In this document: positions 51,308 to 61,841 of the stretch, in pieces
How positions within the stretch are numbered: the stretch's first letter is position 1
Layout of the letters: each line of letters begins with the position of its first letter
Source: Gammaproteobacteria bacterium RIFOXYD12_FULL_61_37
GTDB taxonomy: Bacteria > Pseudomonadota > Gammaproteobacteria > Chromatiales > Chromatiaceae
Assembly: GCA_001801995.1 (NCBI GenBank)
Contig: MGZB01000018.1
Location: forward strand, 62,001 to 126,000
DNA: 64,000 nt
Direction: 5' to 3'
The notes under the pieces: model-generated
The model's database searches: none
What the model was told of the DNA's origin: nothing
The model's input: only the letters and a program-made list of their open reading frames with translations
Made by a program: the position numbers and the translations under genes

Positions 51308-52396
51308 ATGACCCGACAAACCAGCCTCAATACTACCCACCGCGAGATGGGCGCCCGTATGGTCCCCTTCGGCGGCTGGGACATGCCGCTCCACTATGGC
51401 TCCCAGATCGAGGAACATCATGCCGTCCGCCGCGATGCGGGGATGTTCGATGTCTCCCACATGAGTGTGGTGGACCTGATGGGCCGGGGTGCCCGCGACT
51501 ACTTGAGGCACCTGTTGGCCAACGACGTGGACAAGCTCCGGTCCCTCGGGCGGGCGCTCTACAGTTGCATGCTGAAGGAAAATGCCGGGGTGATCGACGA
51601 CCTGATCGTCTATCGGCTGGGTGACGCCTTCTACCGCCTGGTCGTCAACGCGGCCACCACGGAAAAGGACTTGGCTTGGCTGCGGCAACAGTCCTCGGGT
51701 TTCGAGCTGGAAATCCTGCACCGGGCCGATCTGGATATGATCGCCATCCAGGGTCCCAACGCCCGCACCAAGACCCTTCCCCTCCTGCCCGCCGATTGCG
51801 CGGCAGCGGCTGGGCTCGCCCCCTTCAACGCCGTCCTGGGCAAGGACTGGGTGGTCGCCCGCACCGGTTACACCGGCGAGGACGGCTTCGAGGTCATGCT
51901 CCCCAAGGAGAAAACGGTCGCCTTCTGGCATGCCCTCCATGACGCCGGAGTCCAGCCCTGTGGCCTGGGCTCCCGCGACACCCTGCGCCTGGAGGCCGGC
52001 ATGAATCTCTACGGCAGCGACATGGACGAGCAGACCTCCCCCCTGGAGGCCGGTCTCGGCTGGACCCTGGCCTGGGAGCCGGCCGACCGTGACTTTATAG
52101 GCCGCTCGGCCCTTGAGGCGCAAAAGGCCAGGGGAGAGTTGCAAAGCTTCGTCGGCCTGCTTTTGGAAGGGAAAGGTGTATTGCGCAACCATCAGAAACT
52201 CTTCCAGGGCGACCGGGAGATCGGCGAGATCACCTCGGGTGGTTTCTCGCCCACGCTGCAACTCTCCATCGCCCTGGCACGCATCGCACCGGATGTCGAA
52301 GGGGCCATCCAGGTCGAGATGCGCGGCAAATTTCTGCCGGTCCGGCGGGTAAAGCCGAACTTCGTCCGTCACGGCCAGTCCTTAATCGAATCTTGA
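51308..52396 (+). CDS. gcvT: Glycine cleavage system T protein (aminomethyltransferase)
   Basis: 362 aa. It transfers the methylene carbon from the H-protein to tetrahydrofolate and releases ammonia. [39 protein letters not shown] and [14 protein letters not shown] are conserved. The frame extends back to 51263, but the start at 51308 places it just after the riboswitch terminator. gcvH follows after 16 bp. Confidence 0.96.
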   Translation: MTRQTSLNTTHREMGARMVPFGGWDMPLHYGSQIEEHHAVRRDAGMFDVSHMSVVDLMGRGARDYLRHLLANDVDKLRSLGRALYSCMLKENAGVIDDLIVYRLGDAFYRLVVNAATTEKDLAWLRQQSSGFELEILHRADLDMIAIQGPNARTKTLPLLPADCAAAAGLAPFNAVLGKDWVVARTGYTGEDGFEVMLPKEKTVAFWHALHDAGVQPCGLGSRDTLRLEAGMNLYGSDMDEQTSPLEAGLGWTLAWEPADRDFIGRSALEAQKARGELQSFVGLLLEGKGVLRNHQKLFQGDREIGEITSGGFSPTLQLSIALARIAPDVEGAIQVEMRGKFLPVRRVKPNFVRHGQSLIES

Positions 52397-52412
52397 CCCA
52401 GAGGGGAACACC

Positions 52413-52808
52413 ATGAGCGATCTGCCCAACGAGCTGAAATACACCAAGACCCACGAGTGGGCCCGCAACGAGGGTGACGGCACCCTCACCGTCGGCATCA
52501 CCGATCACGCCCAGGAATTACTCGGCGATCTGGTCTTCGTCGATCTGCCCCAGATCGGCGCGACCGTGACGGCCGGCGGCGACTGCGCCGTGGTCGAGTC
52601 GGTCAAGGCCGCCTCCGACATCTACAGCCCTGTCAGCGGCGAGATCATCGCCGTCAACGAGGCGCTGAGCGACAGCCCCGAAATCATCAATGAATCGGCC
52701 TTCGGCGAAGGCTGGATCTTCAAGGTCCGCATGAGCGATGCCAGCGAATTCGACGCCCTGCTGGACTCCAACGGCTACGCAGCCGTCATGGCCGAAGACG
52801 ATCACTGA
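52413..52808 (+). CDS. gcvH: Glycine cleavage system H protein
   Basis: The lipoyl carrier of the complex, 131 aa. The lipoylated lysine is K65 in [13 protein letters not shown]. The [18 protein letters not shown] block is also typical. The stop codon is one base before the gcvPA start, indicating translational coupling. Confidence 0.97.
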   Translation: MSDLPNELKYTKTHEWARNEGDGTLTVGITDHAQELLGDLVFVDLPQIGATVTAGGDCAVVESVKAASDIYSPVSGEIIAVNEALSDSPEIINESAFGEGWIFKVRMSDASEFDALLDSNGYAAVMAEDDH

Positions 52809-52809
52809 G

Positions 52810-54207
52810 ATGCCGTTCATCCCCCACACCGAGGAAGAGATCCACGCCATGCTTGCCGCCATCGGCGCGGACAGCCTGGAAACCCTCTTCGACGAGATCC
52901 CCGCCGGGCTACGCGCCGGCGAACTGGGCGCCATCCCCGCCGGCATGAGCGAGATGGAGGTAAGCGCCCTGATGGAACAGCGCGCCCGCGCGGACGGTCA
53001 GCCGCTGATGTTCATCGGTGCTGGCGCCTACGATCACCACATCCCGGCTGCGGTCTGGCAACTGGTCGGTCGTGGGGAGTTCTACAGCGCCTATACCCCT
53101 TACCAGGCCGAGGCCAGCCAGGGGACCCTGCAACTGCTGTACGAATACCAATCCATGATGACGGCGCTGACCGCCATGGATGTCTCCAATGCCTCGCTCT
53201 ATGACGGGGCCTCCGCCCTGGCCGAGGCCATCCTGATGGCGGTGCGGCTCAACCGCAAATCCAGCTCCCGCAAGGTGCTTGTGCCGCGCAGCCTGCACCC
53301 TGCCTACCGCAAGGTGGCGCACAATATCGTCAGGAATCAGGGCATCGAACTGGTGGAGGTCCCCTTCGACCCGGAGGCTGGCCACACGGACCCCGCCTCG
53401 CTCGAAGCTTACGCGGGCCAGGACATCACGGCCCTGGTGATCCCTCAGCCCAACTTCTTCGGCGTCCTGGAAGAGGTCGATGCCCTCACCGACTGGGCCG
53501 CCCGGAACAACGCCATCAGCATCGGGGTGGTCAATCCCCTGGCCCTGGCCATCCTGTCGCCGCCGGGGGACTGGGGGGAAAAGGGCGTCGATATCTGTTG
53601 CGGGGAAGGACAACCCCTGGGCATCCCCCTCAGTTCCGGCGGCCCCTACTTCGGCTTCCTGTGCTGCCGGGAGGCCCATGTCCGGCAGATGCCGGGCCGC
53701 ATCATCGGCCGCACCCTGGACCTGGACGGCAAGCCCGGTTTCACCCTGACCCTACAGGCACGGGAGCAGCACATCCGCCGCTCCAAGGCGACCTCCAACA
53801 TCTGCACCAATCAGGGCTTGATGGTCACCGCCGCCACCATCCACATGGCCCTGCTGGGGGCGGAGGGGCTGGCCCGCGCGGCAGCCGCCAGCCATGCCAA
53901 TAGTCTGGCCCTGAACGCCAAGTTCTCCGCCATCGAGGGGGTCGAACCCCTCTTCGACCGGCCCTGTTTCCACGAACGCCCCTACCGGCTGGCAGCCCCC
54001 GTGCCTGAGGTGCTGCGTTCCCTGGCGGCGCACAATGTCCTGGGGGGCTATGACTTGGGCCGCGACTACCCCGAACTGGGCAATGCCCTGCTGGTCTGTG
54101 CCACGGAGAAACGCACCGCTGCGGAGATGGATCAGTACGCCGACAAGCTGGGGCGGGTGCTGCGCGCCCGCACCGAACCCACCTGCCCTACCCGGCCCAA
54201 ATTCTGA
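52810..54207 (+). CDS. gcvPA: Glycine dehydrogenase (decarboxylating) subunit 1
   Basis: The N-terminal half of P-protein as a separate gene, 465 aa. It forms a heterotetramer with gcvPB that decarboxylates glycine and loads the aminomethyl group on H-protein. [49 protein letters not shown] and [10 protein letters not shown] are conserved. It lacks the PLP lysine, as expected. The frame is open to 52738, but the start at 52810 follows gcvH directly. Confidence 0.96.
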   Translation: MPFIPHTEEEIHAMLAAIGADSLETLFDEIPAGLRAGELGAIPAGMSEMEVSALMEQRARADGQPLMFIGAGAYDHHIPAAVWQLVGRGEFYSAYTPYQAEASQGTLQLLYEYQSMMTALTAMDVSNASLYDGASALAEAILMAVRLNRKSSSRKVLVPRSLHPAYRKVAHNIVRNQGIELVEVPFDPEAGHTDPASLEAYAGQDITALVIPQPNFFGVLEEVDALTDWAARNNAISIGVVNPLALAILSPPGDWGEKGVDICCGEGQPLGIPLSSGGPYFGFLCCREAHVRQMPGRIIGRTLDLDGKPGFTLTLQAREQHIRRSKATSNICTNQGLMVTAATIHMALLGAEGLARAAAASHANSLALNAKFSAIEGVEPLFDRPCFHERPYRLAAPVPEVLRSLAAHNVLGGYDLGRDYPELGNALLVCATEKRTAAEMDQYADKLGRVLRARTEPTCPTRPKF

Positions 54208-54219
54208 CAGGACGGAATC

Positions 54220-55671
54220 ATGCTGATCCACGAGCACTCCAAACCCGGACGGCGCGCCTCCGCCCAAGCCCCCAGTCAAATGGCGCCCCTCGACGACTTG
54301 CCGGGACATCTCCGCCGCCGCCGGCCGCCCGCGCTGCCCGAGGTGTCCGAGATGCAGGTCGTCCGCCACTACACCCGGCTGTCGCAGAAGAACTTTTCCA
54401 TCGACACCCACTTCTATCCGCTCGGCTCCTGCACCATGAAGTACAACCCGCGCGCGGGCCACGGCCTGGCCATGCTGCCCGGCTTCCTGGCGCGCCACCC
54501 CCATGCCCCGGACAGTCACAGTCAGGGCTTCATGGCTTGCCTCCATGATTTGCAGGAAATGTTGAAGGAGGTCACCGGCATGAAGGCGGTCTCCCTGACC
54601 CCCGCCGCCGGCGCCCAGGGTGAATTCGCCGGTGTCGCCATGATCCGCGCCTACCATGAGGCCAGGGGCGACCATCAGCGAACAGAGATCATCGTCCCCA
54701 ACGCCGCCCACGGGACCAACCCCGCCACGGCAGTGATGTGTGGCTACCAGGTGCGAGAGATCCCCACCCTGGCGGACGGCGACGTGGACATGGCCGCGCT
54801 CGAAGCGGCCCTGGGACCGCAAACCGCCGGGATCATGCTCACCAACCCCTCGACCCTGGGGGTCTTCGAGCGGCGCATCCGCGAGATCGCGGATTTGGTG
54901 CATCAGGCCGGGGGGCTGCTCTATTACGACGGCGCCAACCTCAACGCCATCCTCGGCAAGGTGCGGCCAGGCGACATGGGCTTCGATGTGATCCACATGA
55001 ACTTGCACAAGACCTTCTCCACCCCCCACGGCGGCGGCGGTCCGGGGGCGGGTCCCGTGGGGGTCAGCGCGCGGCTGGAGCCCTTCCTCCCCGTCCCCTT
55101 CGTGGCCTTCGACGGCCGCGACTATAGCTGGCTGACCGAGGCGGAGCGGCCCCAGAGCATCGGCCGTCTCTCGGCCTTCGCAGGCAATGCCGGCATCCTG
55201 CTGCGCGCCTACGTCTACGCCCGTATGTTGGGGGCCGAGGGCATGAAGCGGGTCGCCGAATACTCGACCCTGAACGCCAACTACATGTTGAAGCGCCTCC
55301 AGGCCGAGGGCTTCGAGGCCGCCTTCCCCGATCGCCGCGCCACCCACGAATTCATCCTTACCCTGAAGCGCGAGGCCAAGGAACTGGGCGTCAACACCAT
55401 GGACTTCGCCAAGCGTCTGCTCGATTACGGCTTCCACGCGCCGACCACCTACTTCCCTATGCTCGTGCCTGAATGCCTGCTGATCGAGCCCACCGAGACC
55501 GAGTCCCAGGAGGAATTGGACCGGTTCATCGAGGCACTGGTAAAGATCCGCGAGGAGGCGAGAACCCAACCAGAACGGGTCAAGGGCGCCCCCCACAACC
55601 AGCCCGTCCGGCGGCTGGATGATGTCCGCGCCGCCCGAGAACTGGACCTGGCCTGGAGAGAAAGGGACTGA
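54220..55671 (+). CDS. gcvPB: Glycine dehydrogenase (decarboxylating) subunit 2
   Basis: 483 aa, the catalytic half of the split P-protein. The PLP lysine is in [34 protein letters not shown] and [19 protein letters not shown] are diagnostic. It starts 12 bp after gcvPA. The stop is one base before the dgkA start, so the gcv operon extends into lipid metabolism. Confidence 0.96.
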   Translation: MLIHEHSKPGRRASAQAPSQMAPLDDLPGHLRRRRPPALPEVSEMQVVRHYTRLSQKNFSIDTHFYPLGSCTMKYNPRAGHGLAMLPGFLARHPHAPDSHSQGFMACLHDLQEMLKEVTGMKAVSLTPAAGAQGEFAGVAMIRAYHEARGDHQRTEIIVPNAAHGTNPATAVMCGYQVREIPTLADGDVDMAALEAALGPQTAGIMLTNPSTLGVFERRIREIADLVHQAGGLLYYDGANLNAILGKVRPGDMGFDVIHMNLHKTFSTPHGGGGPGAGPVGVSARLEPFLPVPFVAFDGRDYSWLTEAERPQSIGRLSAFAGNAGILLRAYVYARMLGAEGMKRVAEYSTLNANYMLKRLQAEGFEAAFPDRRATHEFILTLKREAKELGVNTMDFAKRLLDYGFHAPTTYFPMLVPECLLIEPTETESQEELDRFIEALVKIREEARTQPERVKGAPHNQPVRRLDDVRAARELDLAWRERD

Positions 55672-55672
55672 G

Positions 55673-56050
55673 ATGGGAAGCGTTCACCACAGCAATCGCG
55701 GCCTGAAGCGCCTCATACATGCGTACAGCTATTCCATGGCCGGTTTCCGCGCCTGCTTCCTCCATGAAGAGGCCTTCCGTCAGGAGATCTTCGCCCTGAT
55801 CATTCTTATCCCCTCGGGGATCTGGCTCGGCAACTCGCCCGTCGAAAGGGCGCTGATGGTTGCCAGCCTGCTGCTGGTTCCCATCACCGAACTGCTCAAC
55901 AGCGGCATTGAGGCCGTCGTCGACCGAATCGGCACGGAGAGGCACGAACTCTCCGGCAGGGCAAAGGACATCGGCTCCGCTGCCGTCTTTCTCAGTATCG
56001 TCCTGGTGCTGGTGGTGTGGGGACTCATCCTCATTCCCCGTCTCTACTGA
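55673..56050 (+). CDS. dgkA: Diacylglycerol kinase
   Basis: A trimeric inner-membrane kinase of 125 aa that recycles diacylglycerol from membrane-derived oligosaccharide and LPS modification. EEAFRQE, the catalytic-site ELLNSGIEAVVDRIG and LSGRAKDIGSAAVFLS are conserved, with three membrane helices. It begins one base after the gcvPB stop and ends just before a hairpin, so it is the last gene of the glycine-riboswitch operon. Confidence 0.95.
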   Translation: MGSVHHSNRGLKRLIHAYSYSMAGFRACFLHEEAFRQEIFALIILIPSGIWLGNSPVERALMVASLLLVPITELLNSGIEAVVDRIGTERHELSGRAKDIGSAAVFLSIVLVLVVWGLILIPRLY

Positions 56051-56057
56051 CTGCCAT

Positions 56058-56094
56058 AAAAAACCCCGGCGGCCCTGATGAGGCCTGCCGGGGT
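56058..56094 (-). terminator. Intrinsic terminator between convergent genes
   Basis: ACCCCGGC (56063-56070) pairs with GCCGGGGT (56087-56094), with an inner GGCC/GGCC stem. The minus strand continues into six T residues (56063-56058), so it ends the small gene at 56108-56434. On the plus strand, 8 nt past dgkA, only CCTTTGG follows, a weaker terminator. Confidence 0.85.
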
Positions 56095-56107
56095 CCTTTG
56101 GGTAGAG

Positions 56108-56434
56108 TTATTTGGACAGATATTCGGGATTGCCCGCGCCAGCTTGATCCAAGGCCTGCTGATAGCCCAGTTCCCCTTGTGACTTGGCCGAGGCGTATTT
56201 TTTGACAGCCTTCTCGCAATCACCTTCGGCAGCCGCTTCCGCCGCTTGCTCCAGGGCTTTTCCCAGATCGCGCCATTCGCCACCCACAGATTGCGCCTTT
56301 TTCTGGGCAGTCTGGGCCTCTGCCATGACAGCCGCAACATCACATTTGGGTGGCGGCGGCGGTTCTTCCGCAACGGAAGCGAAGGTGCCAAGGACAGCGA
56401 CAATCGCGGCAGCCGCTAGATTCTTGGATTGCAT
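56108..56434 (-). CDS. Small periplasmic helical protein, unknown function
   Basis: 108 aa with a signal peptide (MQSKNLAAAAIVAVLGTFASVA), then a Pro-rich segment and a helical domain with two cysteines (PPKCDVAAV and EGDCEKAV). A strong AGGAGG box lies just before the ATG at 56434, so the longer frame to 56602 is rejected. I do not recognise the family. It is divergent from the DUF4124-type gene and ended by its own terminator. Confidence 0.78.
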   Translation of the reverse strand: MQSKNLAAAAIVAVLGTFASVAEEPPPPPKCDVAAVMAEAQTAQKKAQSVGGEWRDLGKALEQAAEAAAEGDCEKAVKKYASAKSQGELGYQQALDQAGAGNPEYLSK

Positions 56435-56619
56435 GCTTCCTCCTGGTGTCGCAGCATTTGTGTTTGTAATTCTTGAGACATATAGTCTGGTTTGATTTTG
56501 CTCCCGCACCCATCGCATTGCAACCGCGCTGGGACGCCGCCGGGGCCAGCATTGCCTTTTCTCCGATGGCGCATTAGCCTTGGAGGCGGCAATAATATTC
56601 ACCTACAAGGAGGTCGGTC

Positions 56620-57006
56620 ATGCGTTATCCCTTCATCATTCTTGCTCTCACATTCGCCTTCCCGCTACAGGCGGCCATCTACCGCTGCGAAACCCCGGCA
56701 GGCACCAGCTTCCAGGAAACACCCTGCGCCGAAGGGCTATCTACCGAGGTCAAGGTTGAGGATTACCGGATCGGCACTCGCGCCGTGCCTAAGGTGGATC
56801 TGGGTCTCGACAAGGAAGCCCGCCATGGCCCAAGGAGCTACATGCAAAAGGCCCGGAAACAAAACGACAGGGCCTGCTTTTCCAAGAAACAGCAACTGGA
56901 AACCCTGCAATGGAAGCTGCGGAAAGGCTACAAGGCAAGCGCCGGCGAACATATGCGGCAACGGCGCCGGCAGATCGAAGATTATATGCGGACCCTTTGC
57001 CGGTGA
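56620..57006 (+). CDS. Exported DUF4124-type protein
   Basis: 128 aa. The signal peptide MRYPFIILALTFAFPLQA is followed directly by AIYRCETPAGTSFQETPCAE, the DUF4124 pattern with two cysteines, and a basic helical C-terminus ending TLCR. A near-perfect ribosome site (AAGGAGGT, 5 nt spacing) suggests strong translation. The role is unknown. It is convergent with the broken thioredoxin-like gene. Confidence 0.8.
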   Translation: MRYPFIILALTFAFPLQAAIYRCETPAGTSFQETPCAEGLSTEVKVEDYRIGTRAVPKVDLGLDKEARHGPRSYMQKARKQNDRACFSKKQQLETLQWKLRKGYKASAGEHMRQRRRQIEDYMRTLCR

Positions 57007-57013
57007 CCGGTTA

Positions 57014-57342
57014 TCAAGGCCGTGCGCCGCGGGTCATGCGCCAGCGCAAATAGCTGGGTTCGTCGAGATAGCCACGGCTGCTGATGTAGCGGAGCAGGTT
57101 ATTCAGACGGAAAAAACGCACCACCGAATCGACCCGTATGATCTCCTTCCCGCGTTCATCGAAAAAGATCAGCGACGGGGCGTAGAAAACCCCAGCGAGC
57201 GAGCCCAGGCCTTGGCCGTGGTACGCCGTCCATCGGGCGTGATGTCGGGGTGCCGGACCAGGGCGGGTATCTCCGCAACACCGGCAAGTGACATGGTAAG
57301 CATGGCCAGGCATGCACCAATCAGGGCCGGCAAGCGACGCAT
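57014..57342 (-). pseudogene. Broken thioredoxin-like (SoxW-type) gene
   Basis: A signal peptide (MRRLPALIGACLAMLTMSLA) with a GAGG box 6 nt upstream leads into DGRRTTAKAWARSL in one frame. The match continues in another frame as GVFYAPSLIFFDERGKEIIR and LRYISSRGYLDEPSYLRW, the C-terminal half of a SoxW-like thioredoxin. One G is missing from a G4 run (57193-57190). The part that should hold the redox CxxC is absent altogether, so an internal deletion preceded or accompanied the frameshift. The homopolymer error could be technical, but the deletion is not. Confidence 0.7.
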
Positions 57343-57388
57343 GGGGTTCCTCGTATAACAGAACTGAAAAACGTGTGGTCTATCGCTG

Positions 57389-57419
57389 CCCTGGGCTTCA
57401 AGCCACATGCAGCCCAGGG
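57389..57419. repeat. 9-bp inverted repeat hairpin after nudE
   Basis: CCCTGGGCT (57389-57397) and AGCCCAGGG (57411-57419) are perfect complements with a 13-nt loop. It lies downstream of nudE on the minus strand. No adjacent T-run is seen there, so termination is uncertain. Confidence 0.5.
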
Positions 57420-57452
57420 TTGTTGCCCAGGAACTCTGATAGGAGAAAAAGC

Positions 57453-57998
57453 TTACCCTATCCCCAGCCGCATCTTCAGCAGCAAGAGGGCCAGGATAGA
57501 CCTTGCCTCGGTGAAATCGGGGCGGCCCAGGAGGAGGTGACTGTCCGCCAGGCGCCAAGGGATCACTTCGATGGGTTCGGGTTCGTCCCCCTCGGCGCGG
57601 CATTCGTAGAGTTCCCGTGCGACCACCATGTGTGTGGTGTGTTGCAGGTAACCGGGGGCAAGGGTGACGGAGTGGAGCGGTTCGATGACGTGCGCGCCGT
57701 AGCCGGTCTCTTCCTGGATCTCGCGGTCGGCGGCCTGTTCCGGTGTCTCGCCTTGTTCAATGTGGCCCTTGGGAAAGGCCAGTTCGTAGCGGTCCATGCC
57801 GGCGGCGTACTCGCGGATGAGAAGGACGGTTTCCGCATCGAGCAGGGGCACCACCAGCACGGCCCCTTCCGGCGAACCCAGGATGCGCTGGTAGCACCGG
57901 GTGGCGCCGTTGGAAAACTCCAGGTCCAGCGTTTGGATGCGGAAGATACCGGTGTCGGTGATGAGGCCGGTCTTGTGGATCTTGGGTGGTGTCGGCAT
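57453..57998 (-). CDS. nudE: ADP compounds hydrolase NudE
   Basis: A 181-aa Nudix enzyme that hydrolyses ADP-ribose, NADH and diadenosine compounds. The Nudix box is complete ([20 protein letters not shown] followed by TGY). [12 protein letters not shown] and a [19 protein letters not shown] stretch match NudE. It is divergent from yrfG, the same neighbour pair as in Escherichia coli. Confidence 0.92.
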   Translation of the reverse strand: MPTPPKIHKTGLITDTGIFRIQTLDLEFSNGATRCYQRILGSPEGAVLVVPLLDAETVLLIREYAAGMDRYELAFPKGHIEQGETPEQAADREIQEETGYGAHVIEPLHSVTLAPGYLQHTTHMVVARELYECRAEGDEPEPIEVIPWRLADSHLLLGRPDFTEARSILALLLLKMRLGIG

Positions 57999-58077
57999 GG
58001 GGTTTGGCGTGAATGCTGTGTTGTTGGGAAATCCTGTGTAGAGTTTAGCGCCTTACCCACCCCGAGAACCCAACTCC

Positions 58078-58764
58078 ATGATCAACTGGCGTGAAATCGA
58101 TACGGTGCTGCTGGATATGGACGGAACCCTGCTGGATCTCCATTTCGACAACCATTTCTGGCTGGAATATGTACCCCGACGATACGCGGAGGCGCGGGGA
58201 CTGCTGCTGGAGGAGGCTAAGCGGGAACTGCTGGGACGCTACAACGACATCCAGGGGACGCTGGAGTGGTACTGCGTCGATCACTGGAGCCGGGAATTGG
58301 AGCTGGACATCGCCCTGCTGAAGGAAGAGATCAGTCACCTGATCGCGGTTCATCCCCATGTGGCCGATTTCCTGGAGGGATTGCGCGGGGTCGGCAAGCG
58401 GGTGGTGCTGGTGACCAACGCCCATCAGAAGTCGTTGCGGCTGAAGATGGAAAAGACCCAGCTCCAGGGCCATTTCGACAACATCGTCTGCGCCCACGAC
58501 CTGGGCCACGCCAAGGAGGAGCAGGCCTTCTGGCACAAGCTGCAAGAGCTGGAGCCCTTCGATCCGCAACGCAGCCTTTTCGTGGACGACAGCCTCTCCA
58601 TGCTCCGGTCCGCCCGGCACTACGGCATTCGCTGGTTATTGGCGGTGCTTAGGCCCGATTCGAAACAACCGGCGCGTGATCCCCAGGAATTCCCCGCCGT
58701 GCAGGATTTTTCCGAAGTGATGCCGGTCCGGCAGGTGTTACCGGACGACGTGATAGCAGGGTAG
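58078..58764 (+). CDS. yrfG: GMP/IMP nucleotidase (HAD family)
   Basis: 228 aa. HAD motif I is [15 protein letters not shown], motif II is VLVTNAH, and the motif III/IV region includes HAKEEQAFW and [10 protein letters not shown]. It dephosphorylates purine mononucleotides in Escherichia coli. The last 27 bp overlap the end of the convergent rhlB-ppnN gene. It is a neighbour of nudE and of a nucleotide nucleosidase domain, so three nucleotide-salvage activities lie side by side. Confidence 0.92.
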   Translation: MINWREIDTVLLDMDGTLLDLHFDNHFWLEYVPRRYAEARGLLLEEAKRELLGRYNDIQGTLEWYCVDHWSRELELDIALLKEEISHLIAVHPHVADFLEGLRGVGKRVVLVTNAHQKSLRLKMEKTQLQGHFDNIVCAHDLGHAKEEQAFWHKLQELEPFDPQRSLFVDDSLSMLRSARHYGIRWLLAVLRPDSKQPARDPQEFPAVQDFSEVMPVRQVLPDDVIAG

Positions 58765-61392
58765 ATACTGCCTGCCTGGCAGCTTCATGCGGTGCTGGGC
58801 GACGAAGGAGGCGAGCAGTTCGTCCATGCGCTCCATGATTTCAGGCTCTCCGCAGATCTCGTAAAGTCCTTGGCGTTCCACGGCGCGGATGCCTTCTTCT
58901 TTCACATTGCCCGCCACCACTCCGGAGAAGGCGCGGCGCAGGTTGGCGGCCAGAAGGTGGCCCGGCTGTTCCCGGTGCAGGGCAAGTCCGCGCATGTTTT
59001 CATGGGTAGGGGCGAAGGGTTGTTGGAATTCAAGGCCGATGCGAAGCTTCCAATTGAAGTAGAAGGCGTCGTTTTGAGATAGGCGGAACCCCTCCACACG
59101 CATGATGCCCTCGGCCATTGCGCGGGCGACCGCCACGGGGTCGTCGATGATGATGCGGTAGAGTCCTTGTGCCTGGGCACCGAGGGTCGCGCCGATGAAA
59201 TCGTCGATCCGGCGGAAATAGTCCCCGGCCGTTCGCGGTCCCGTGAAGATCAAGGGAAAGGGCATGCCGGCGTTGTCGGGGTGGAGCAGTATCCCCAAAA
59301 GATAAAGGATCTCCTCCGCCGTGCCCACGCCGCCGGGGAAAACCAGGAAGCCGTGGCCGGTACGCACGAAAGCCTCCAGCCGCTTCTCGATGTCCGGCAT
59401 GATCACCAGGTCGTTGACGATGGGGTTGGGGGGTTCGGAGGCGATGATCCCCGGCTCTGAAATGCCGATATAGCGGCCACCGCAGATACGTTGCTTGGCG
59501 TGGCCGATGGTGGCGCCTTTCATGGGACCTTTCATGGCGCCGGGGCCGCAACCGGTGCAGATATCCAGCCCGCGCAGGCCCATCTGGTAGCCCACTTCCT
59601 TGGTGTAATCGTATTCGTTGCGGGGGATGGAATGACCGCCCCAGCAGACTACCAGGCTGGGTTGCGCGGTGGAGCGCAGGATGCCGGCGTTGCGGAGGAT
59701 GTGGAAGACGGCGTTGGTGATTCCGCTGGAATGGCTGAGGTCGAACCTGGGGCTGTTGTCGATCTCGTCGTGGATGAAGATGACATCACGCAAGACCGTG
59801 AACAGGTGCTCGCTGATGCCTTTGATTATCTTGCCCTCGACAAAGGCCTTGGGCGGGGCATTTCTTAGCTCCAGCTTGATGCCGCGCTCTTCCTGCACCA
59901 CGCGGATGTCAAAGTCGCTGAACCGTTCGAGCAGTTCCTTGCCGTCGTCAATGTCGCCACCGCTATTGAGGACGGCGAGGGAGCAGTTGCGGAAGAGCTG
60001 GTAGAGGCCCCCTTTGCTGCGGTCGAGCAAATGATCGACCTCGAACCGGGACAGCACATCCAGCCGTCCTTCCGGGTAAATGGTCGCGTCGACCGGGGCG
60101 ATGGACAGAGATTCAGCCACGGGGCTCGGGGATGGATTAGGCGGACTTGCGTGGCGGGCGCCGCCACTTCCGCCCCTTCTTTCCTGGGAGGGGTGGAATG
60201 CCTCGCGGCGCACCAGGCTGTCCCGTGAGATCTCGGCCAGCATTCGGCCCTCGACCGGCTTCACCGGGATTTTGTGGCGGATGAATGTCTCTATGTCGGG
60301 CAGCGAGAAGGCGTGGGTCTCGCAGACGAAGCTGATGGCGTCGCCAGAGGCCCCGGCCCGCGCGGTACGGCCGACGCGATGGACATAGTCCTCGCAGTCG
60401 TCCGGCAGGTCGAAATTGATGACGTGGCTGACATCGGGGATGTGGAGGCCGCGTGCGGCCACATCGGTTGCTACCAGTACCTTGACCTCCCCCTGCTGGA
60501 ATTTCTTCAACAGGGAGAGCCGTTTTTGCTGCGGTACGTCGCCGGAAAGGATCGCGGAGGGGATGCCGTTGCCTTCCAAATACCCCCAGACCTTGTCGGC
60601 GGAGCGCTTAGTGTTGACGAAGACGATGGTGCGCGAGGGTTCCGAGTGGCGCATCAGGCCAATCAAGAGCGGGATCTTCTCCTCGTTGGCCACCATATAG
60701 GCGCACTCCAGCACCTTGTCAGCAGTGATTTTTTCGGTCTCCACCACCACGCTCTGGGGGTTGTTCATATGCTCGTAGGCCAGTTCCGTCACCCGGTAGG
60801 AGAGGGTGGCAGAAAAGAGCATGCCCAGCCGTTTATGGGGCGACGGCATGCGCCGGAGCAGGAAACGGATGTCCTTGATGAAGCCGAGATCGAACATGCG
60901 GTCGGCCTCATCAAGCACAACCGCCTGGACATGGTTCAGGTTGAAAAGGTGTTGCTTGTGGAAGTCGATCAAGCGGCCGGGGGTTCCGATCAGCACGTCC
61001 AGGCCCGCCTTGACCATATCGCGTTGCTTTTCGTAATCCGAGCCGCCGTACACCACGCCGATGCGGAGGCCACAATGCTTGCCCAGCACTTCCGCGTCCT
61101 TGTGGATCTGCACCGCTAGTTCACGAGTCGGGGCCAGAATGACGGCCCTGGGATGGGACGGGTCAGGTTCCGTGCCGAGCAGCCGCTGAAATACAGCGAT
61201 CAGGAATGCGGCAGTCTTGCCGGTACCGGTCTGGGCCTGGCCGGCCACGTCCTGGCCGGAGAGGGCGACGGGCAGCGATTGGGCCTGGATGGGGGTGCAG
61301 TAGTGGAATCCGGCCTCGTGGATGCCTTGGAGGATTTCGGGACCGATGGCCAGATTGTCGAAAGTGACTTGGGTCAGGTGATGTTTGCTCAT
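58738..61392 (-). CDS. Fusion of RhlB-type RNA helicase and PpnN-type nucleosidase
   Basis: One 884-aa frame. Residues 1-400 are an RhlB-like DEAD-box helicase with its Q motif near 11-42, AQTGTGKT near 53, DEAD at 161, SAT near 194 and [10 protein letters not shown] near 338. Residues about 400-430 are a Pro/Ser/Gly linker. Residues 430-884 match the whole of PpnN (YgdH), the (p)ppGpp-bound enzyme that cleaves purine and pyrimidine monophosphates: [15 protein letters not shown], the LOG motif [11 protein letters not shown] and the C-terminal AQHRMKLPG. Normally these are two genes. No stop codon, ribosome site or convincing start lies between them; a GTG at 60120 has no Shine-Dalgarno. The helicase is divergent from trxA-rho, as rhlB is in Escherichia coli. 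Confidence 0.85.
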   Translation of the reverse strand: MSKHHLTQVTFDNLAIGPEILQGIHEAGFHYCTPIQAQSLPVALSGQDVAGQAQTGTGKTAAFLIAVFQRLLGTEPDPSHPRAVILAPTRELAVQIHKDAEVLGKHCGLRIGVVYGGSDYEKQRDMVKAGLDVLIGTPGRLIDFHKQHLFNLNHVQAVVLDEADRMFDLGFIKDIRFLLRRMPSPHKRLGMLFSATLSYRVTELAYEHMNNPQSVVVETEKITADKVLECAYMVANEEKIPLLIGLMRHSEPSRTIVFVNTKRSADKVWGYLEGNGIPSAILSGDVPQQKRLSLLKKFQQGEVKVLVATDVAARGLHIPDVSHVINFDLPDDCEDYVHRVGRTARAGASGDAISFVCETHAFSLPDIETFIRHKIPVKPVEGRMLAEISRDSLVRREAFHPSQERRGGSGGARHASPPNPSPSPVAESLSIAPVDATIYPEGRLDVLSRFEVDHLLDRSKGGLYQLFRNCSLAVLNSGGDIDDGKELLERFSDFDIRVVQEERGIKLELRNAPPKAFVEGKIIKGISEHLFTVLRDVIFIHDEIDNSPRFDLSHSSGITNAVFHILRNAGILRSTAQPSLVVCWGGHSIPRNEYDYTKEVGYQMGLRGLDICTGCGPGAMKGPMKGATIGHAKQRICGGRYIGISEPGIIASEPPNPIVNDLVIMPDIEKRLEAFVRTGHGFLVFPGGVGTAEEILYLLGILLHPDNAGMPFPLIFTGPRTAGDYFRRIDDFIGATLGAQAQGLYRIIIDDPVAVARAMAEGIMRVEGFRLSQNDAFYFNWKLRIGLEFQQPFAPTHENMRGLALHREQPGHLLAANLRRAFSGVVAGNVKEEGIRAVERQGLYEICGEPEIMERMDELLASFVAQHRMKLPGRQYLPCYHVVR

Positions 61393-61514
61393 GAAGCGCA
61401 AGGATACAGTAAATCAGCGCGCATGTTGCATTGGTTGCTATCTTGGGCTCAAATAACCCGGACACGAGATTGTTATGAGCGCCCATTGGCTCGGTTAACC
61501 CTGGAGAGTGGATT

Positions 61515-61841
61515 GTGAACGAACATATTGTTCAGTTGTCCGACGATAGCTTTGAAGCCGAAGTGTTGAAGTCTGGTGTCCCCGTGCTGGTGGACTATTG
61601 GGCCGAGTGGTGCGGTCCCTGCAAGATGATCGCGCCTGTGCTGGACGATATCGCAGGCGAGTATCTGGGTAAGGTGAAAATCGCTAAACTCAATATCGAT
61701 GCTAATCCCCTGACTCCCCCCCGTTACGGCATCCGTGGCATTCCCACCCTGATGTTGTTCAAGAGCGGCGAGGTGGAGGCCACTAAGGTTGGCGCTGTCT
61801 CCAAGTCCCAGTTGACGGCCTTCATCGACAGTAATCTCTGA
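61515..61841 (+). CDS. trxA: Thioredoxin
   Basis: A 108-aa cytoplasmic disulphide reductase. The active site WCGPC is at residues 32-36, and the cis-proline is in [11 protein letters not shown]. It starts with GTG, with GGAG about 10 nt upstream. It lies between the rhlB part of the fusion gene (divergent) and rho, the order known from Escherichia coli. Confidence 0.97.
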   Translation: MNEHIVQLSDDSFEAEVLKSGVPVLVDYWAEWCGPCKMIAPVLDDIAGEYLGKVKIAKLNIDANPLTPPRYGIRGIPTLMLFKSGEVEATKVGAVSKSQLTAFIDSNL

